The translations under genes and the position numbers were made by a program. From NCBI GenBank assembly GCA_016800925.1, contig JABCPU010000159.1, positions 1 through 64,000 of the forward strand: DNA of 64,000 nt. Reading direction: 5' to 3'. How positions within the stretch are numbered: the stretch's first letter is position 1; each line of letters opens with the position of its first letter. Below are positions 23,317-34,735 of the stretch, in pieces. The stretch is from Suillus spraguei. Lineage: Eukaryota; Basidiomycota; Agaricomycetes; Boletales; Suillaceae. The notes under the pieces were generated by a model. That model worked only from the letters and a program-made list of their open reading frames with translations, did not search any database and was not told the origin of the DNA.

Positions 23317-23818
23317 AGAAGAAGCAATCGCCTGCCATAACATTGCAATGCAAACAATAGCCAAACGATCCCGAGGAGAGAAGTACATTCCATGGAAGAT
23401 TGGAGATAAGGTCTGGCTATCTGCCACTAATCTTAGACTTAAACTCCCATTGCAGAAACTTGCGCCGAAGCGATACGGACCTTTCCCGATCATCGATGTC
23501 TTATCGCCCATCACATTCACGCTCAAACTCCCTCCACAATGAAAAGTTCATCCTACTTTCCATGCTTCTGTTTTATCATCCTATAGCGAAACAGACGTAC
23601 ACGGCCCGAACTTCCCTGAACCACCACCTGACATCATCGAAGAAGAAGAAGAATACGAAGTAGAAGCAATTCTTTCTCACAAAGGAATCAGCAGTCGCTG
23701 ATGCTATCTTGTTTCCTGGAAAGGATATTCTTCGGGAGATAACGAGTGGCTCCCAGAAAAGAACTTGAAGAACTCCGCTCGAATCTTGAATGCTTATAAG
23801 AAGCAACACTCCCTCTGA
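23317..23818 (+). pseudogene. gypsy integrase C-terminus and chromodomain
   Basis: The plus strand begins mid-protein with EEAIACHNIAMQTIAKRSRG. It runs through the GPY/F-like module (KRYGPFPI), VHPTFHAS and [10 protein letters not shown], then a chromodomain ([31 protein letters not shown]) before stopping near 23816. The chromodomain shows a chromovirus, which targets heterochromatin. Frame changes near 23540 and 23700 break it, and the catalytic core is missing. Confidence 0.85.
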
Positions 23819-23838
23819 TTACTCTTCAGTCAATCAAA

Positions 23839-25319
23839 TTGCACAAAGCACTTGATCAACTAACACCGCTCGAAATGTCTTTCCCCACTGCATACATCAC
23901 CCCCGTCACTATTGCCAACAATGACTCTGACTCCGACGCAGAAAACTATGGAACCCTTGCCACCGAAATCGACAACACCTCCTACATTGAAGCTGCCCTT
24001 CTATGCGAAGGACATGCTCTCGAAATTGAAAGAATCCTCACCGAAAGGGGTGCCTTCCCCACTTTACTCCTCGTTAACATCATCCGCACCGCCGCCCTCA
24101 TTGAAACCACCATCAATGAGACTACAGAAATCACGTATCGCCAGTGCATCCTACGTCTACAAAAATGCATTTGTTCTTATGCTATGCTGTTGCTTCCCTG
24201 TTCTTTTAAGAGCGATGTTGAAGAAGCTATTCACATTGTGGCTGAATGTCGAGCAGGTGTTGCTCGACCTCCTGCTCTGCAAAGAGATACAGATCCACTT
24301 CCAGTCCCTCCACCCCCTTCTTCATGCATTTATTCTAACCTCGATGCCTTTACTGGCTTATACACTGCTGTCCAAGAAATTGGACAGCTCACCAATGCAG
24401 TCGTTGAAACTATCCAGCAATCAGTCGTAGAAACAAGAGTGGCTAGAAATTTAGTTGAAGAAGCTATCACTGATTTACAGCAAACTCAAGCGGATCTTGC
24501 TTCTCCACGAACCCCATCCCCATTGAACAACCTACTTCATCACCCCCTGTTATCATATCCCACGACCACCCTGCATGGTTATATGAACCATGCACAGATG
24601 AGCAGTGTGAAGCCGCGAAAAGGTTAGGAATCCCTACTGCTGAGTTAGTAGCACTTGGTCCTCGACTTCATGACCTCCATATTCACCTCCCAATGGACCC
24701 TGTCTCGCCAGTCTTAGTAAAGGACTTCGGCATAACATCTCCTTCCTCCTCTAACGAACTCCTTGCGGCTGCTGAACGAACAACTACCCCTGATCTCCCA
24801 ATGTCAGCATACACTCTCACCACCAACCAGCAGGCACAGCTCAGGTGCGACAATGCTTTTGTGTTAAGTCAAATGGCGCAACGAAAGGGAAAGAAGCACA
24901 CCAGATCCACCAGTCCCAAGCCCATCATCTCACCATTGCCATTACGCAAGTCCACCTCCAATCCTGATGAAAACATGAAATGCCACGTCTGTGGGCTACT
25001 TGGGCATCGTCAGAAGAACTGTGCGGAATATCAGTGTAGGGTTTGCAGATATTGGTCGCCTACCCACCTATCTATCTATTGTCCTCAACGAGTCGGGACT
25101 CCCCCTTCATGTTAACCTGGAAGGATGAAGGGTTTTACGATGCACTTTGTTCTTGGGAATGACAGCTTGACGATGAACAAACTCGAGCAGTGGAAAGGAG
25201 GGATTCTAAACGACATGCTGGTGTGGAAGAGGCTGCATACATGAGGAGTGGGTCATTCCTTGATGAGGACTACGAGTATAGCGACGATCCTGTCTACTAT
25301 GCTAATCAGGACGAGTAAA
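23839..25319 (+). CDS. gypsy extra 3' ORF with zinc knuckles (frameshifted)
   Basis: A second, non-pol ORF lies between the chromodomain and the 3' LTR. ATG candidates are at 23839 and 23875. The N-terminal 260 residues are mostly helical (IEAALLCEGHALEIERILTE; VVETIQQSVVETRVARNLV) with a PPPPSS linker. Near 24530 the frame shifts and continues past HLPMDPVSPVLVKDFG to a CCHC knuckle (CHVCGLLGHRQKNC) and a second Cys/His cluster (CRVCRYWSPTHLSIYC), then TAA at 25113-25115. A further open piece rich in Asp and Tyr continues to 25319. The domain layout is gag-like, so it may be a second nucleocapsid-type protein. A piece of the same ORF is at 849-1070. Confidence 0.6.
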
Positions 25320-25350
25320 GTCGGTGACTTTACATATAAAACAGGGGTAA

Positions 25351-25825
25351 TGTTACAATTGTACGTACCCCTATTCATTTTCTGTCTCATCTATCCCTTG
25401 TATATTACGTAACATGACTCTGACTCATATGCTCAATGCATCTGTACTTTAGTTGCCTTCCTTCTTTGGATACACATCTACATTCTCACGTCTCTCTTGG
25501 TCCGTGCACACATATTGACCTATTTAAGCATGTTGTATTACACTTGTATACTTCACTTTAATCTTACTGGGTTTTACCTGGAACATCCTTCGCTTAGGTC
25601 TCCAACCTAAGTCGTCTTGAATTGTCTCTAAGTCTAAGCACTCCTTAGCCTTAGTCTCTATTCTTGTAGAACCTCTTAGACTTGTCTTTGAGGCCGAACC
25701 CTTGATAGTACTCGGAATGCATTCCTTGTACTTTCACCTTGTCCTCTTCTGGACATTGTAGAACTTCCCAGCAGACCATCTGTGTCTTTTCACTGTCGCT
25801 GGTGACGCCACCCCAGTTCATAACA
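25351..25825 (+). repeat. gypsy LTR, copy 3 (plus orientation)
   Basis: A 475-bp LTR, TGTTAC...ATAACA, preceded by the purine-rich ACAGGGGTAA. It is the 3' LTR of the plus-strand fragment 23317-25319 and is inverted relative to the LTR at 22843. The sequence immediately beyond it is a decayed host gene copy. Confidence 0.85.
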
Positions 25826-25845
25826 ACTTACACATCCACCTTTAT

Positions 25846-26010
25846 TGTGATTTTGAGTATGATCTCTCATACACCTCTCACCTTCTCTACTGTTGTGCGA
25901 TTGCAAATAGCACCAGGCAAGTGTCATTCAACCTGATGAGGGGTATCATTTGGAATCAGAGTAGAAATCATGGTGAATGATGTTTCCTTGGCTGAAGTTA
26001 CTTCCACAGG
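25846..26010 (-). pseudogene. decayed duplicate of the carboxymuconolactone decarboxylase-like exon
   Basis: Closely similar to 36283-36450, the last exon of the gene at 36242-37113. Most differences are C-to-T or G-to-A changes, often at CpG sites (for example GTGCGATCTCTCGTAC there against GTATGATCTCTCATAC here). Similarity fades after about 26010. The remaining stretch, 26011-26560, shows no gene I can support; a short open segment at 26357-26487 is without recognisable motifs. Confidence 0.8.
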
Positions 26011-26560
26011 AGCATTCTTTGTGAGAATGTAGAGAGAGAATTTCTAGATTCAGATACTGCAGCACACAATGGAAATTGTTAAGATGTGGTGCTCTACAGG
26101 AAGTAGTGTACGAAAAAAGCTAAAATAGTAGAGTACAAATGTGAGAAGGTAGATAAGTGGTTGCAAGAAGACTCATCAAAAATTGGTGATGAGTGTTTTA
26201 ATTAGTAATAATTGAACTTTAACATTGGCTTGGACAATGTTATCTACTGTCGCTGTCTTTAGTCTCTGAAGAAAAGTGAAAAAATTTGAAATTATTAAGG
26301 CCACTTGAGCCGTCTCTAGTATCCTGTGTCTAGAAAATTCTCTTACTCAAACCATCATGTCCACACAGCTGACTTGGTATCTTGAGGAACAATGGAGAGT
26401 CAAGTGGAAACACTGTCTGACTCACAACTCTGCAGCTCTCACCCTATTGCCTGAAGATGAAATGACTGCTGACACCGCAAGTCTCTGATGCAATTTGACA
26501 GATTGAACCAGCCAATGCCCCTTACAGGGGTCACCAAGTTGATCTCCTGAATAAACCAGA

Positions 26561-26640
26561 GTGGTTCACCTAGTGATGTGGAAGTCTGGTTCAGAACTTC
26601 GGTTTGAACCTGAACTTCTGAACCAGTGTAACGAACATAT
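26561..26640 (+). repeat. dispersed repeat, hAT-end-like
   Basis: GGTTCACCTAGTGATGTGG followed by repeated GGTTCAG/GGTTTGAAC strings. The same sequence is present in reverse complement at 34880-34925, and similar AGTCCGG-type motifs occur at 27590-27700. Subterminal GGTTC repeats are common at hAT transposon ends, so this may be a fragment of one; that is inference. Confidence 0.4.
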
Positions 26641-27407
26641 TGGCGCTGGGCTTAAAACCCCATATTTTGACACTCGTCTCACGTCTACAGGAGTTACCAC
26701 TTGTCCATGGCTGTCTTACCCCTTTAGCAGTACCGGCGGCATCCCACGCTTACCGCACACTGTACCGACTGCCACACCATGTTCCATGTACCCATGTCCT
26801 TCCATGTCCTTGCCGCATCCGCATAGCTCCATTTGGTGCGTTATTTGTTTTCTGTTCATTATCACTAATTCCACGGCAAGCCTTATTACATGTTGCCTCG
26901 TGCCGCAGCGCCTCGCACTATGTTTACTTATGGCAGTTACTACACTCCAGTGCTACTGATCTCGCCTAGAGTATTCTGAGTACATATGATTTAGGATATA
27001 AGCACCGCGTACCCCACATGATAGAGCACCTGATTTTACACCATTGCACGTACTATAGGTCAGGATTACTGTCTAGCTCTGGATCTACCCAGTAGTGGAC
27101 ATAGTCTTTAAAGTTTCCTTATCGCTCGTTAATACATCACGCTCATTCTCCATTACCGCTGGCATACCGCTGGACTTTCGACTGTTACTTTGACTGGACT
27201 TCTCACGCACCGCTACTTTACTGCTGAAAGTACCACGGACTACTTTACTGTTTCCTTGCACCACTCACAACCTTACTGCTACCGCTGAGACCACCGCTTG
27301 ACATTGCTCGCTCGACGCAACTGTTACTGACCTTATCTCAACCACAGAAGCACTGCTACACATGACACTAGTTCCGGCGGTATCATCGCTAACCATGGCA
27401 ACTTACC

Positions 27408-27589
27408 GCTGACCACGATGCTTGTTTCGCACATAAGTTAGACTCGAACTTGACCATACTAATAGGCATCCCCCTTTAGGGTCGAACACTCTTGTTCTTA
27501 CAAGTGAAGCAGACTAGACAGAGCACAAGACTCACATACTAGTTTAGGCAGTGGTTTATCTACAGCCCAGGCTAGGTTGTATCTTTACA
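27408..27589 (+). repeat. copia 5' LTR, 3' part only recognisable
   Basis: About 180 bp match the end of the LTR at 30920-31801 with few differences, ending CTTTACA. Upstream (26641-27407) the sequence is rich in TACCGCTG-like words, as is the middle of the 3' LTR, but does not align with it by eye. The 5' start therefore could not be placed. Confidence 0.7.
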
Positions 27590-27699
27590 CCGGACTGTCA
27601 GTCCAGTCCGACGTTTGACATGCTCTCAGGACCGAATGTGTCATTACGTTCAGCGTTTGGCTGATGCCTGAAAGTTCCAAACCCATCCAAACCTGTCCG

Positions 27700-30600
27700 A
27701 ATGCATTCAAACTGTTCCTACATCTGTATATGATCCACTCGATGTCCTCAGGCTTATTGCTATCCATCTATCCCAAACAATCCTTCAATGCCGTAGGAGT
27801 CGGAGAAATGATAGTCGAAGTTCCCAACGGTGTCGACGTGTCGCAGCTTCGTCTCACCGAAGTGCTCTATTCGCCAGAAGTAGGATATACCCTTGTGTCC
27901 ATTGGTCGTCTTGACGAACTTGGATATTCCACGACTTTTGCCAACGGGACGTGTACCATCCGTGATCCCACTGAAGATGTCGTTGGAAAGATCCCCAAAA
28001 GCCAAAGGGGATTGTATCGTGTCATCCACGATGCAGAAAGTGCAAACTCTGCAACAGAAACCATCATGGTTATGGAGCTTCATAGAAGGATGGGACACAT
28101 CTCACCAGCTGTAGCACGACGCCTGGCTGAAAACGGTATGGTCACAGGAATAAAGGTGGACTTGTCATCCAGCGAATCTACTTTTTGCGAGTCTTGTGTG
28201 TATGCAAAGGCGACGAGGAAACCTGTCCTCAAAGAGAAGGAAGGGGAACGTGCTAAAGATTTCGCAGAAGAAATCCACACAGATTTGTGGGGCCCAGCAC
28301 CCATTCCTACTTTGGGTGGTCGCCGTTATTACATCAGTTTTACGGACGACAAAACCAGACTCACCTATCTGCATCTTCTACGTCAGAAGAGTGAGGCTTT
28401 CGGCGCTTACAAAGACTTTGAAGCCTGGTGCAAGACTCAGCGAGGTGCCCACATTAAGGTCTTGCATTCCGACCGAGGAGGCGAATATCTTGGAAAAGAA
28501 TTCACCCTGCACCTCAAAGCAGCCGGGACCGAACAGAAGCTTACCGTGCACGATACTCCCCAGCACAACGGGGTGGCTGAACGCCTAAATCGCACCTTAC
28601 TTGAGAAGGTACGAGCTGCATTATATGACAGTGGGCTACCACGTTTCCTTTGGGGAGAAGCCGTTAGACACGCAGTGTGGTTGAAGAACAGAACACCCAC
28701 TAAGGCTCTAGATGGTGCCACCCCCCTTGAAGTCGCCACTGGCAAGAAGCCAGATTTACGGAACATTCGTCCTTGGGGCTCAAAGGTGTGGGTGCGTGTA
28801 GAATCGGGAACGAAGCTCGAGGGGCGTGTTGAGGAAGGCCACTGGGTTGGTATCGATGACACAAGCGCAAATGGGAGCAGAGTCTACTGGCCCGCAAAAC
28901 GGTCAGTAACTGTTGAACGTAATGTTTACTGGGACCCCTCCGAGGTTACGACGATACCTCGCGAGGGGGAGGAAGAAGATCAGGGACCAAACGCGATGAT
29001 ATCGTCGCAACCACACTCACCTCCCACCATTACCCCACCAGTAACCACTCCCAAAGCTCCAGCCACCATTCCCCATTCTAAGATTCCGGTTCTATCAGCA
29101 TCACCCGTGCTCGACATGGTCGCCAAGCGAGTCCAAAGGCCTAGCCAGCGCATTCAAGACATCATAGATGCTAAAGCACCCATTCCCAAAGGTATCCGTC
29201 TGCCCACAAAAGAAACTATTCCAGAAGAAGCCACATCCAAAGCGGGTACTGCAGCTGAAAAGCTGATGGCGATTCTTGAAGCAGAAGACGACCTTGCCGA
29301 ACTAGCATTAGCTTTGAGTGAGTTCACGTCTGACGCAGAAGCCCTAGAACCCACCACTCTGGCTGAGGCCAAGCGCCGACCAGACTGGCCCCAATGGGAA
29401 GCTGGAATCCGTGAGGAGCTAGCCACGCTGCAGACAGCAGGAACCTAGAAGCTTGTCGATCCACCTCCAGGTGCTAACATTGTAGGCTCCAAGTGGGTCT
29501 TCCGCGCTAAAAAGGACGCAGCAGGGAACGTTGTGCGACACAAAGCGCGATTAGTAGCTCAAGGATATTTGCAAGTCCCAGGAGTAGATTACTTCGACAC
29601 ATACGCACCTGTTGCAACTCTCGCATCCATCAGAACCGTTCTCGCACTCGCAGCTTGACTAGACATGGAGATCCATCAGATAGACATCAAGGGCGCTTAT
29701 CTAAACGGAGAACTTACTGATGAAGAAGTTGTTTACATGCGCCAGCCTCCTGGCTTCGAGTCAAAAGACCATCCGAAGCAAGTATGTCGTCTACAGAAAA
29801 CGCTATACGGACTAAAGCAAAGCGGACGCCGATGGTATCAAAAGCTGGTCGAGATATTGGTGGAGAATCTTGGCTTCACTCAGTGCGATGTTGACCAAGC
29901 AGTCTTTTTCTCACGATCTGGAAGTGAGTTAGTCATCATCGTTGTTCATGTTGACGACTGCACCATTGCCGCATCATCCATTAACGCCATCGCCAAACTC
30001 AAAGACAAGATCCGTATGCACATCGAGATTACTGATCTCAGTGAGCTTCACTGGCTGCTCGGTATAGAGGTCTCACGCAACCGCGACTGTCGCACATTAT
30101 CCTTATCCCAAAAGTCCTACCTTGAATCCATCATCCGCCGCTTCAACTTTCAGGACTTGAAACCCATCTCAAACCCTATGGAACCTGCCACGAAACTCCA
30201 TTCTGGTCAGTCACCATCAACAGGAGCAGAATACGCAGCAATGCGTCACGTCCCGTATCGCGAAGCTGTTGGATCATTGATGTACACTTCTCTTGGCACC
30301 AGACCTGACATATCATATGCAGTAGCAACTGTATCACGCTTCTCAAGCAATCCAGGGCAACCACACTGGGATGCCGTGTGTCGCATCTATCGATACTTGC
30401 TTGGAACGACAGATCTGAAGTTGACCTATGGAGGTGTTGAAAGCAAGTTGACAGGGTATGCGGATGCGGATGGTAGCATGGCAGAAGATAGACGCGCTGT
30501 GTCGGGGTATGCTTTCCTAATTGATGGAGGAGCCGTTTCCTGGTCATCGAAACGCCAGGAAATCGTGTCGTTGTCCACCACCGAGAGCGAGTATGTCGCG

Positions 30601-30912
30601 GCAACACACGCCACCAAGGAAGCATTATGGTTGCGCACCTTCATTGGACAGCTTTTCGAACCATTCACCGAACCCATCACCCTCTTTTCAGACAACCAAT
30701 CGGCAATCGCTTTAACAAAGGATCACCAGTATCATGCTTGCACCAAACATATCGATATCCGTTTCCACTTCATTCGTTGGGTTATCGAAGAAGAAAAGCT
30801 TCGCCTCATATTCTGTCCCACTGTCGACATGATTGCCGATACTCTTACCAAGGCGTTGCCGTCACCAAAAGTCAAACATTTCGCGTCCCAGCTTGGACTC
30901 CGCGCAGCTTGA
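27700..30912 (+). pseudogene. copia pol: integrase-RT-RNase H with two in-frame stops
   Basis: One frame gives a Ty1/copia polyprotein lacking gag and protease. It starts within the pre-integrase region (LTEVLYSPEVGYTLVSIGRL), then the His-Cys finger (HRRMGHISP...CESCVYAKATRKP). The integrase core has D (IHTDLWGP), D (HSDRGGEY) and E (QHNGVAERLNRTL). RT follows (KWVFRAKKDA, IDIKGAYLNGEL, LYGLKQSGRRWYQ, active site HVDDCT), then RNase H (GYADADGSMAED, LSTTESEYVA, TKHIDIRFHFIR). Stops at 29446-29448 (TAG) and 29656-29658 (TGA) interrupt it; otherwise the frame is open, suggesting recent loss. A purine tract (GAGGGGGAG) lies between the stop at 30910-30912 and the 3' LTR. Positions 27590-27740 are foreign filler where leader and gag should be. 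Confidence 0.9.
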
Positions 30913-30919
30913 GGGGGAG

Positions 30920-31801
30920 TGTTGGAAATGGACAAGTGCGCTCGCAGCCGAGACGCATCAGTACTCAAGCCTTGTATTCGTTCACAATGTCCAGTGACAC
31001 GTACGTTTCAATTATGCGATCTTGTTATCTTTCTTTCTTATTGTACTTACAATCTGCTATTGATCTCTTGGGCCAGCGCCATATTTTCCTATTGTATTTG
31101 TCTCAGATACGTATTTACTCGCACAAGAGCTCGCGAGGTATTTAGTTGGCTGTTGATTCGGACTACCACCTCAGACGTTTGCTATCACGCCCACCTCCTG
31201 AGGTGAGATACTTATGTTTACCTATGTCTGCTTTTACTTACATGATGCAGAGAGTCTGTCTGTTCCAGGTGAATATACTCAGACGTTTGCTATCATGCGC
31301 AACGACTGAGAGAGTCTGTCTGTTCCAGACCCGCGTGAATTATATTATCTTTTCATAAAGTCCTTTACCGAAGTCACTGTCTCTAAGAATTGCCTTACTG
31401 CTGCACGCACTACCACTCTTTAGCGCTTTCCCGCACTTCACTGCTAGCGCTACCACTTTCTCACACTTCATTGCTACACTACTGCTTGTTTTACCGCAGA
31501 AGTTCCCACACTTACCGCAGTTTTACCATTCATGCTACTGCTTGTCTACCGCATTCCCATGCTTACCGCTAGTTTTACCACAAGTTTCCCACGGACCAGA
31601 GTATTACCACTAGCATCTCACTGACCATGACGCTTGTTTCACACATAAGTTAGACTCGAACTTGACCATACTAATAGGCATCCCCCTTTAGGGTCGAATG
31701 CTCTTGTTCTTACAAGTGAAGCAGACTAGACGGAGCGCAAGACTCACATACTAGTTTAGGCAGTGGTTTATCTACAGCCCAAGCTAGGTTGTATCTTTAC
31801 A
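30920..31801 (+). repeat. copia 3' LTR
   Basis: Starts TGTTGGAAATGG directly after the polypurine tract and ends CTTTACA; 882 bp. The end was set by the match with 27408-27589. The internal region 31380-31610 contains repeated TACCGC/CACACTT words. Confidence 0.75.
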
Positions 31802-32029
31802 GCGATGTCTGACTTCGTCAGTAATCTACTCAATGTTTCGGTAAGCTCACTGTCCATCATTATTTGGATTACAATCTAATTTATGTCCAGAACCTATCTT
31901 CGGGATGCTCATTCAGGTACTTAATTACATGGCAACAAATTGTTCAAGGTGCATCACATTTTGCTAATCTCTTACCACAAATTTTGGTATAAATGATCTA
32001 CTACAGGTACAATATTCACTCCTCTGGCT

Positions 32030-32356
32030 GTGAGAATGGCGTGTGCACTTGGATCTGATGGCAAACTCAAAGACGCAAGCGCCATTGATTGGTACAATGA
32101 CCCAGATGATGACACCCATTTTCCTGCTCTACCTCCACCTCCAGCATCTGCTTTTGTGTCTCATCGCTCAGGTCGAGCTCTCAAACCGACAGAAAAAATC
32201 CGTGAAGCTGCCAACACAGCTCCAGCCAAACAATTGGCTCGAGCGCCTCCTCCCAATAATGCCACCTTAGATGAAGTTGAAGTCGATGGAGCAACTGACG
32301 ATGAAGACAGTCCCGATGTCTTCGAGGCCTTACAATTGTTGAACAGTACTTATTGA
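32030..32356 (+). CDS. hypothetical acidic protein fragment
   Basis: Open frame of 108 residues with ATG at 32030 or 32036. It contains WYNDPDDDTHFPALPPPP and SGRALKPTEKIREAAN, and an acidic end (DGATDDEDSPDVFEAL). The composition resembles linker segments of transposon-derived basidiomycete proteins. An upstream ATG at 31806 opens a short peptide that could be an earlier exon. No domain recognised; it could be a decayed piece of another element. The rest of 31802-32456 shows nothing else. Confidence 0.3.
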   Translation: MRMACALGSDGKLKDASAIDWYNDPDDDTHFPALPPPPASAFVSHRSGRALKPTEKIREAANTAPAKQLARAPPPNNATLDEVEVDGATDDEDSPDVFEALQLLNSTY

Positions 32357-32456
32357 AATGGGCATGTTCAGGCTGCAGCAGATGCAGTGGCTCATGTGGA
32401 ACCTCTAGCCACTGTGACTGCTGATGATCCTGATCTTAGTACTACAGATGCATAGT

Positions 32457-33310
32457 CTCCATGTAATATCTATAAAGTATGGGAGAAAGGTGGGAATCTG
32501 GCTCGCTAGCTCACATGGCTTTCGCTTAGGAACGCTTAGCTCAGCTAAACCTTTATTTGGAAATATCGCGTGGTTTTTTCGAGTGCCGATTCAATACACT
32601 GTTCTCCCATTGTATGATTGCGTGATTGCGTGATGCGTGATTTGGTCACGTGTCATGTGACTGCACAGCTGGTGGAATTTGCCATGGGTTGTCTGAAGCT
32701 GGGGTAAAACCAAATTATTAGGATGGAGTCAAAGGGAGTGTGAAGCAAAAAGTGAAGCTAAAAAGGAGTGCAAAGGAGTGGAAAGCAAAAAAGGAGGACA
32801 AGCCAAAAATGAGTGCAATTGCAGAAGATGGCTGATAGGTAAAAACAGAAGGAACTCACCAGGGGTTGGAAGGAGTGGTGGCACCATCTATAAAGTAAGG
32901 GGGGAAAGGTGGGAAGATGCTCACTAGCTCATGTGGCTTTCGCTTGCATCGCTAAAGAACGCTTATTTTGCTTAGCTTGGAATGGAAATTTCTCGCATGG
33001 TTTTTTCAAGTGCCAACTCACTGTTGTCCCATTGTATGATTGCGTGATTGCGTGATGCGTGATTGCGTGATGCATGATTGCGTGATGTGGTCACGTGACT
33101 GCGCAGCTGGTGGAATTTGCCATGGGTTGGGGGTAAAACCAAATTATTAGGATGGAGCTGAGGCCAGGGAGCCAAAGGGAGTGTGAAGCCAAAAGTGAAG
33201 CCAAAAAGGAGTGCAAAGGAGTGGAAAGTGAAAAAGGAGGGCAAGCAAAAAATGAGTGCAATTGCAGAAGATGGCTAATAGGGAAACTCATCAGGGGCTG
33301 GAAGGAGTGG
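32457..33310 (+). repeat. direct duplication, about 430-bp unit
   Basis: 32457-32880 and 32888-33310 are diverged direct copies. Both contain CTATAAAGTA, GCTCACTAGCTCA-like, GTGATTGCGTGATGCGTGAT and AATTATTAGGATGGAG, followed by GGAGTGCAAAGGAGTGGAAAG. No gene is seen. The AATTATTAGGATG module recurs at 34510, 34564 and 34647. Confidence 0.7.
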
Positions 33311-33535
33311 TGGCACCATGGTCAAGTTGTCAGGAACAGGTTGATACCTATGACAAGCTACTCCATCAGGCACCAATACCAGGTTGGAAGTTGCCAGCAG
33401 GCTGGAAGTGTCCTCCCCCACCCTCAGGAAACATCTTCTGATAGATTTTTCTTAGATTGATTATAATTTTGGCTATCAAAGAATCTGAACTTTGTCATTT
33501 GAAAAATCATTTTATTTGTTTCAAAAGCTGCTATG

Positions 33536-33654
33536 ATCATTAGGATGGAGAGATGGGGGACAGAAGAGCATGGGGAGGAGAGAATGAAGGCACGGGAGAT
33601 GGGAGGCAGGAGATGGGAGATGTGGGAGGTGCAGGAGACAGGAGATGGGAGATG

Positions 33655-33687
<33 letters not shown>

Positions 33688-33702
33688 TGGGAGATGGGAG
33701 AC

Positions 33703-33750
<48 letters not shown>

Positions 33751-34270
33751 CGGGAGACAGGAGACGGGAGACGGGAGACGGGAGACGGGAGACGGGAGAC
33801 GGGAGACGGGAGACGGGAGACGGGAGACGGGAGACGGGAGACGGGAGACGGGAGACGGGAGACGGGAGACGGGAGACGGGAGACGGGAGACGGGAGACAC
33901 AAGACAGGAGACAGGAGATGGGAGACGGGAGACGGGAGACGGGAGACGGGAGACGGGAGATGGGAGACACAAGAAGGGAGATGGGAGACACAAGACAGGA
34001 GACAGGAGACAGGAGATGGGAGATGGGAGACACAAGATGGGAGACACAAGACAGGAGACAAAAGACGAGAGGCACAAGATGGGAAACACAAGACGGGGGA
34101 CACAAGATGGGAGACACAAGATGGGAGACAGGAGATGGGAGACACAAGATGGGAGACAGGAGATCGGGAGACAGGAGATGGGAGACACAAGATGGGAGAC
34201 AGCAGACTGGTAAGAGGAAATGAGAGACAGGAGACCAGTAACAGGAGATGGGAGATGGGAGATGGGACAC
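33536..34270 (+). repeat. 7-bp minisatellite (GGGAGAC)n
   Basis: Nearly 100 tandem copies of GGGAGAC and variants (GGAGACA, GGAGATG, ACACAAGATG). The purest block is about 33715-33900. Because 7 is not divisible by three and the unit lacks stops, all frames on both strands stay open with a repeating peptide (for example GDGRRET). These long ORFs are artefacts. The short stretch 33311-33535 before it holds no gene. Confidence 0.95.
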
Positions 34271-34504
34271 TTGCATGATTTTGTTGTGTGACAACTTAAT
34301 ACTGTTGGTCCCTATTAAAACTTGACACAAAAGATTTATTCAAGTTAATAGTTTGCAGTAAATAATTAAAAAAAATCAAAATCAAATGCAATGACATGAG
34401 GATGAGATGGGCAATAAACTCACAAAGATGGTGATGTGGTACTTTTACTTCTCTCAAAATATTGGTTCAAGTTATAATTTATTTCAAGACCTATTATCAT
34501 TATT

Positions 34505-34735
34505 AAAGATAATTATTAGGATGAAGCCAAGGCCAGAAAGCCAAAAAGAGTGTGGGCAAAAGAGAATTATTGGGATGAAGCCAAGACCAGGAAGGCAAAA
34601 AGAGTGTGAAGCACTCTTTTTGCCTTCCTGTGCCTTGGGCAAACAGAATTATTAGGATGAAGCCTTGGCCAGGGAGCAAAAGGAGTGTGAAGCACTCCTT
34701 TTGCTTCCTGTGCTGAAGGCACAACGGGTGGTGGA
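34505..34735. repeat. hairpin-forming repeats
   Basis: Three copies of an AATTATTAGGATGAAGCC module. Two are followed by strong inverted repeats: AGGCAAAAAGAGTG with its complement across a 5-base loop (34589-34625), and GCAAAAGGAGTG with its complement across 5 bases (34675-34706). They may be solo foldback elements. Confidence 0.7.

Noticed and set aside
26641..27407. Full 5' LTR of the copia element
   Set aside because: Shares TACCGC-type words with the 3' LTR but does not align; only the last 180 bp can be supported.
33424..34330. Six overlapping ORFs over 190 codons on both strands
   Set aside because: Product of the stop-free 7-bp minisatellite; all frames are equally open.
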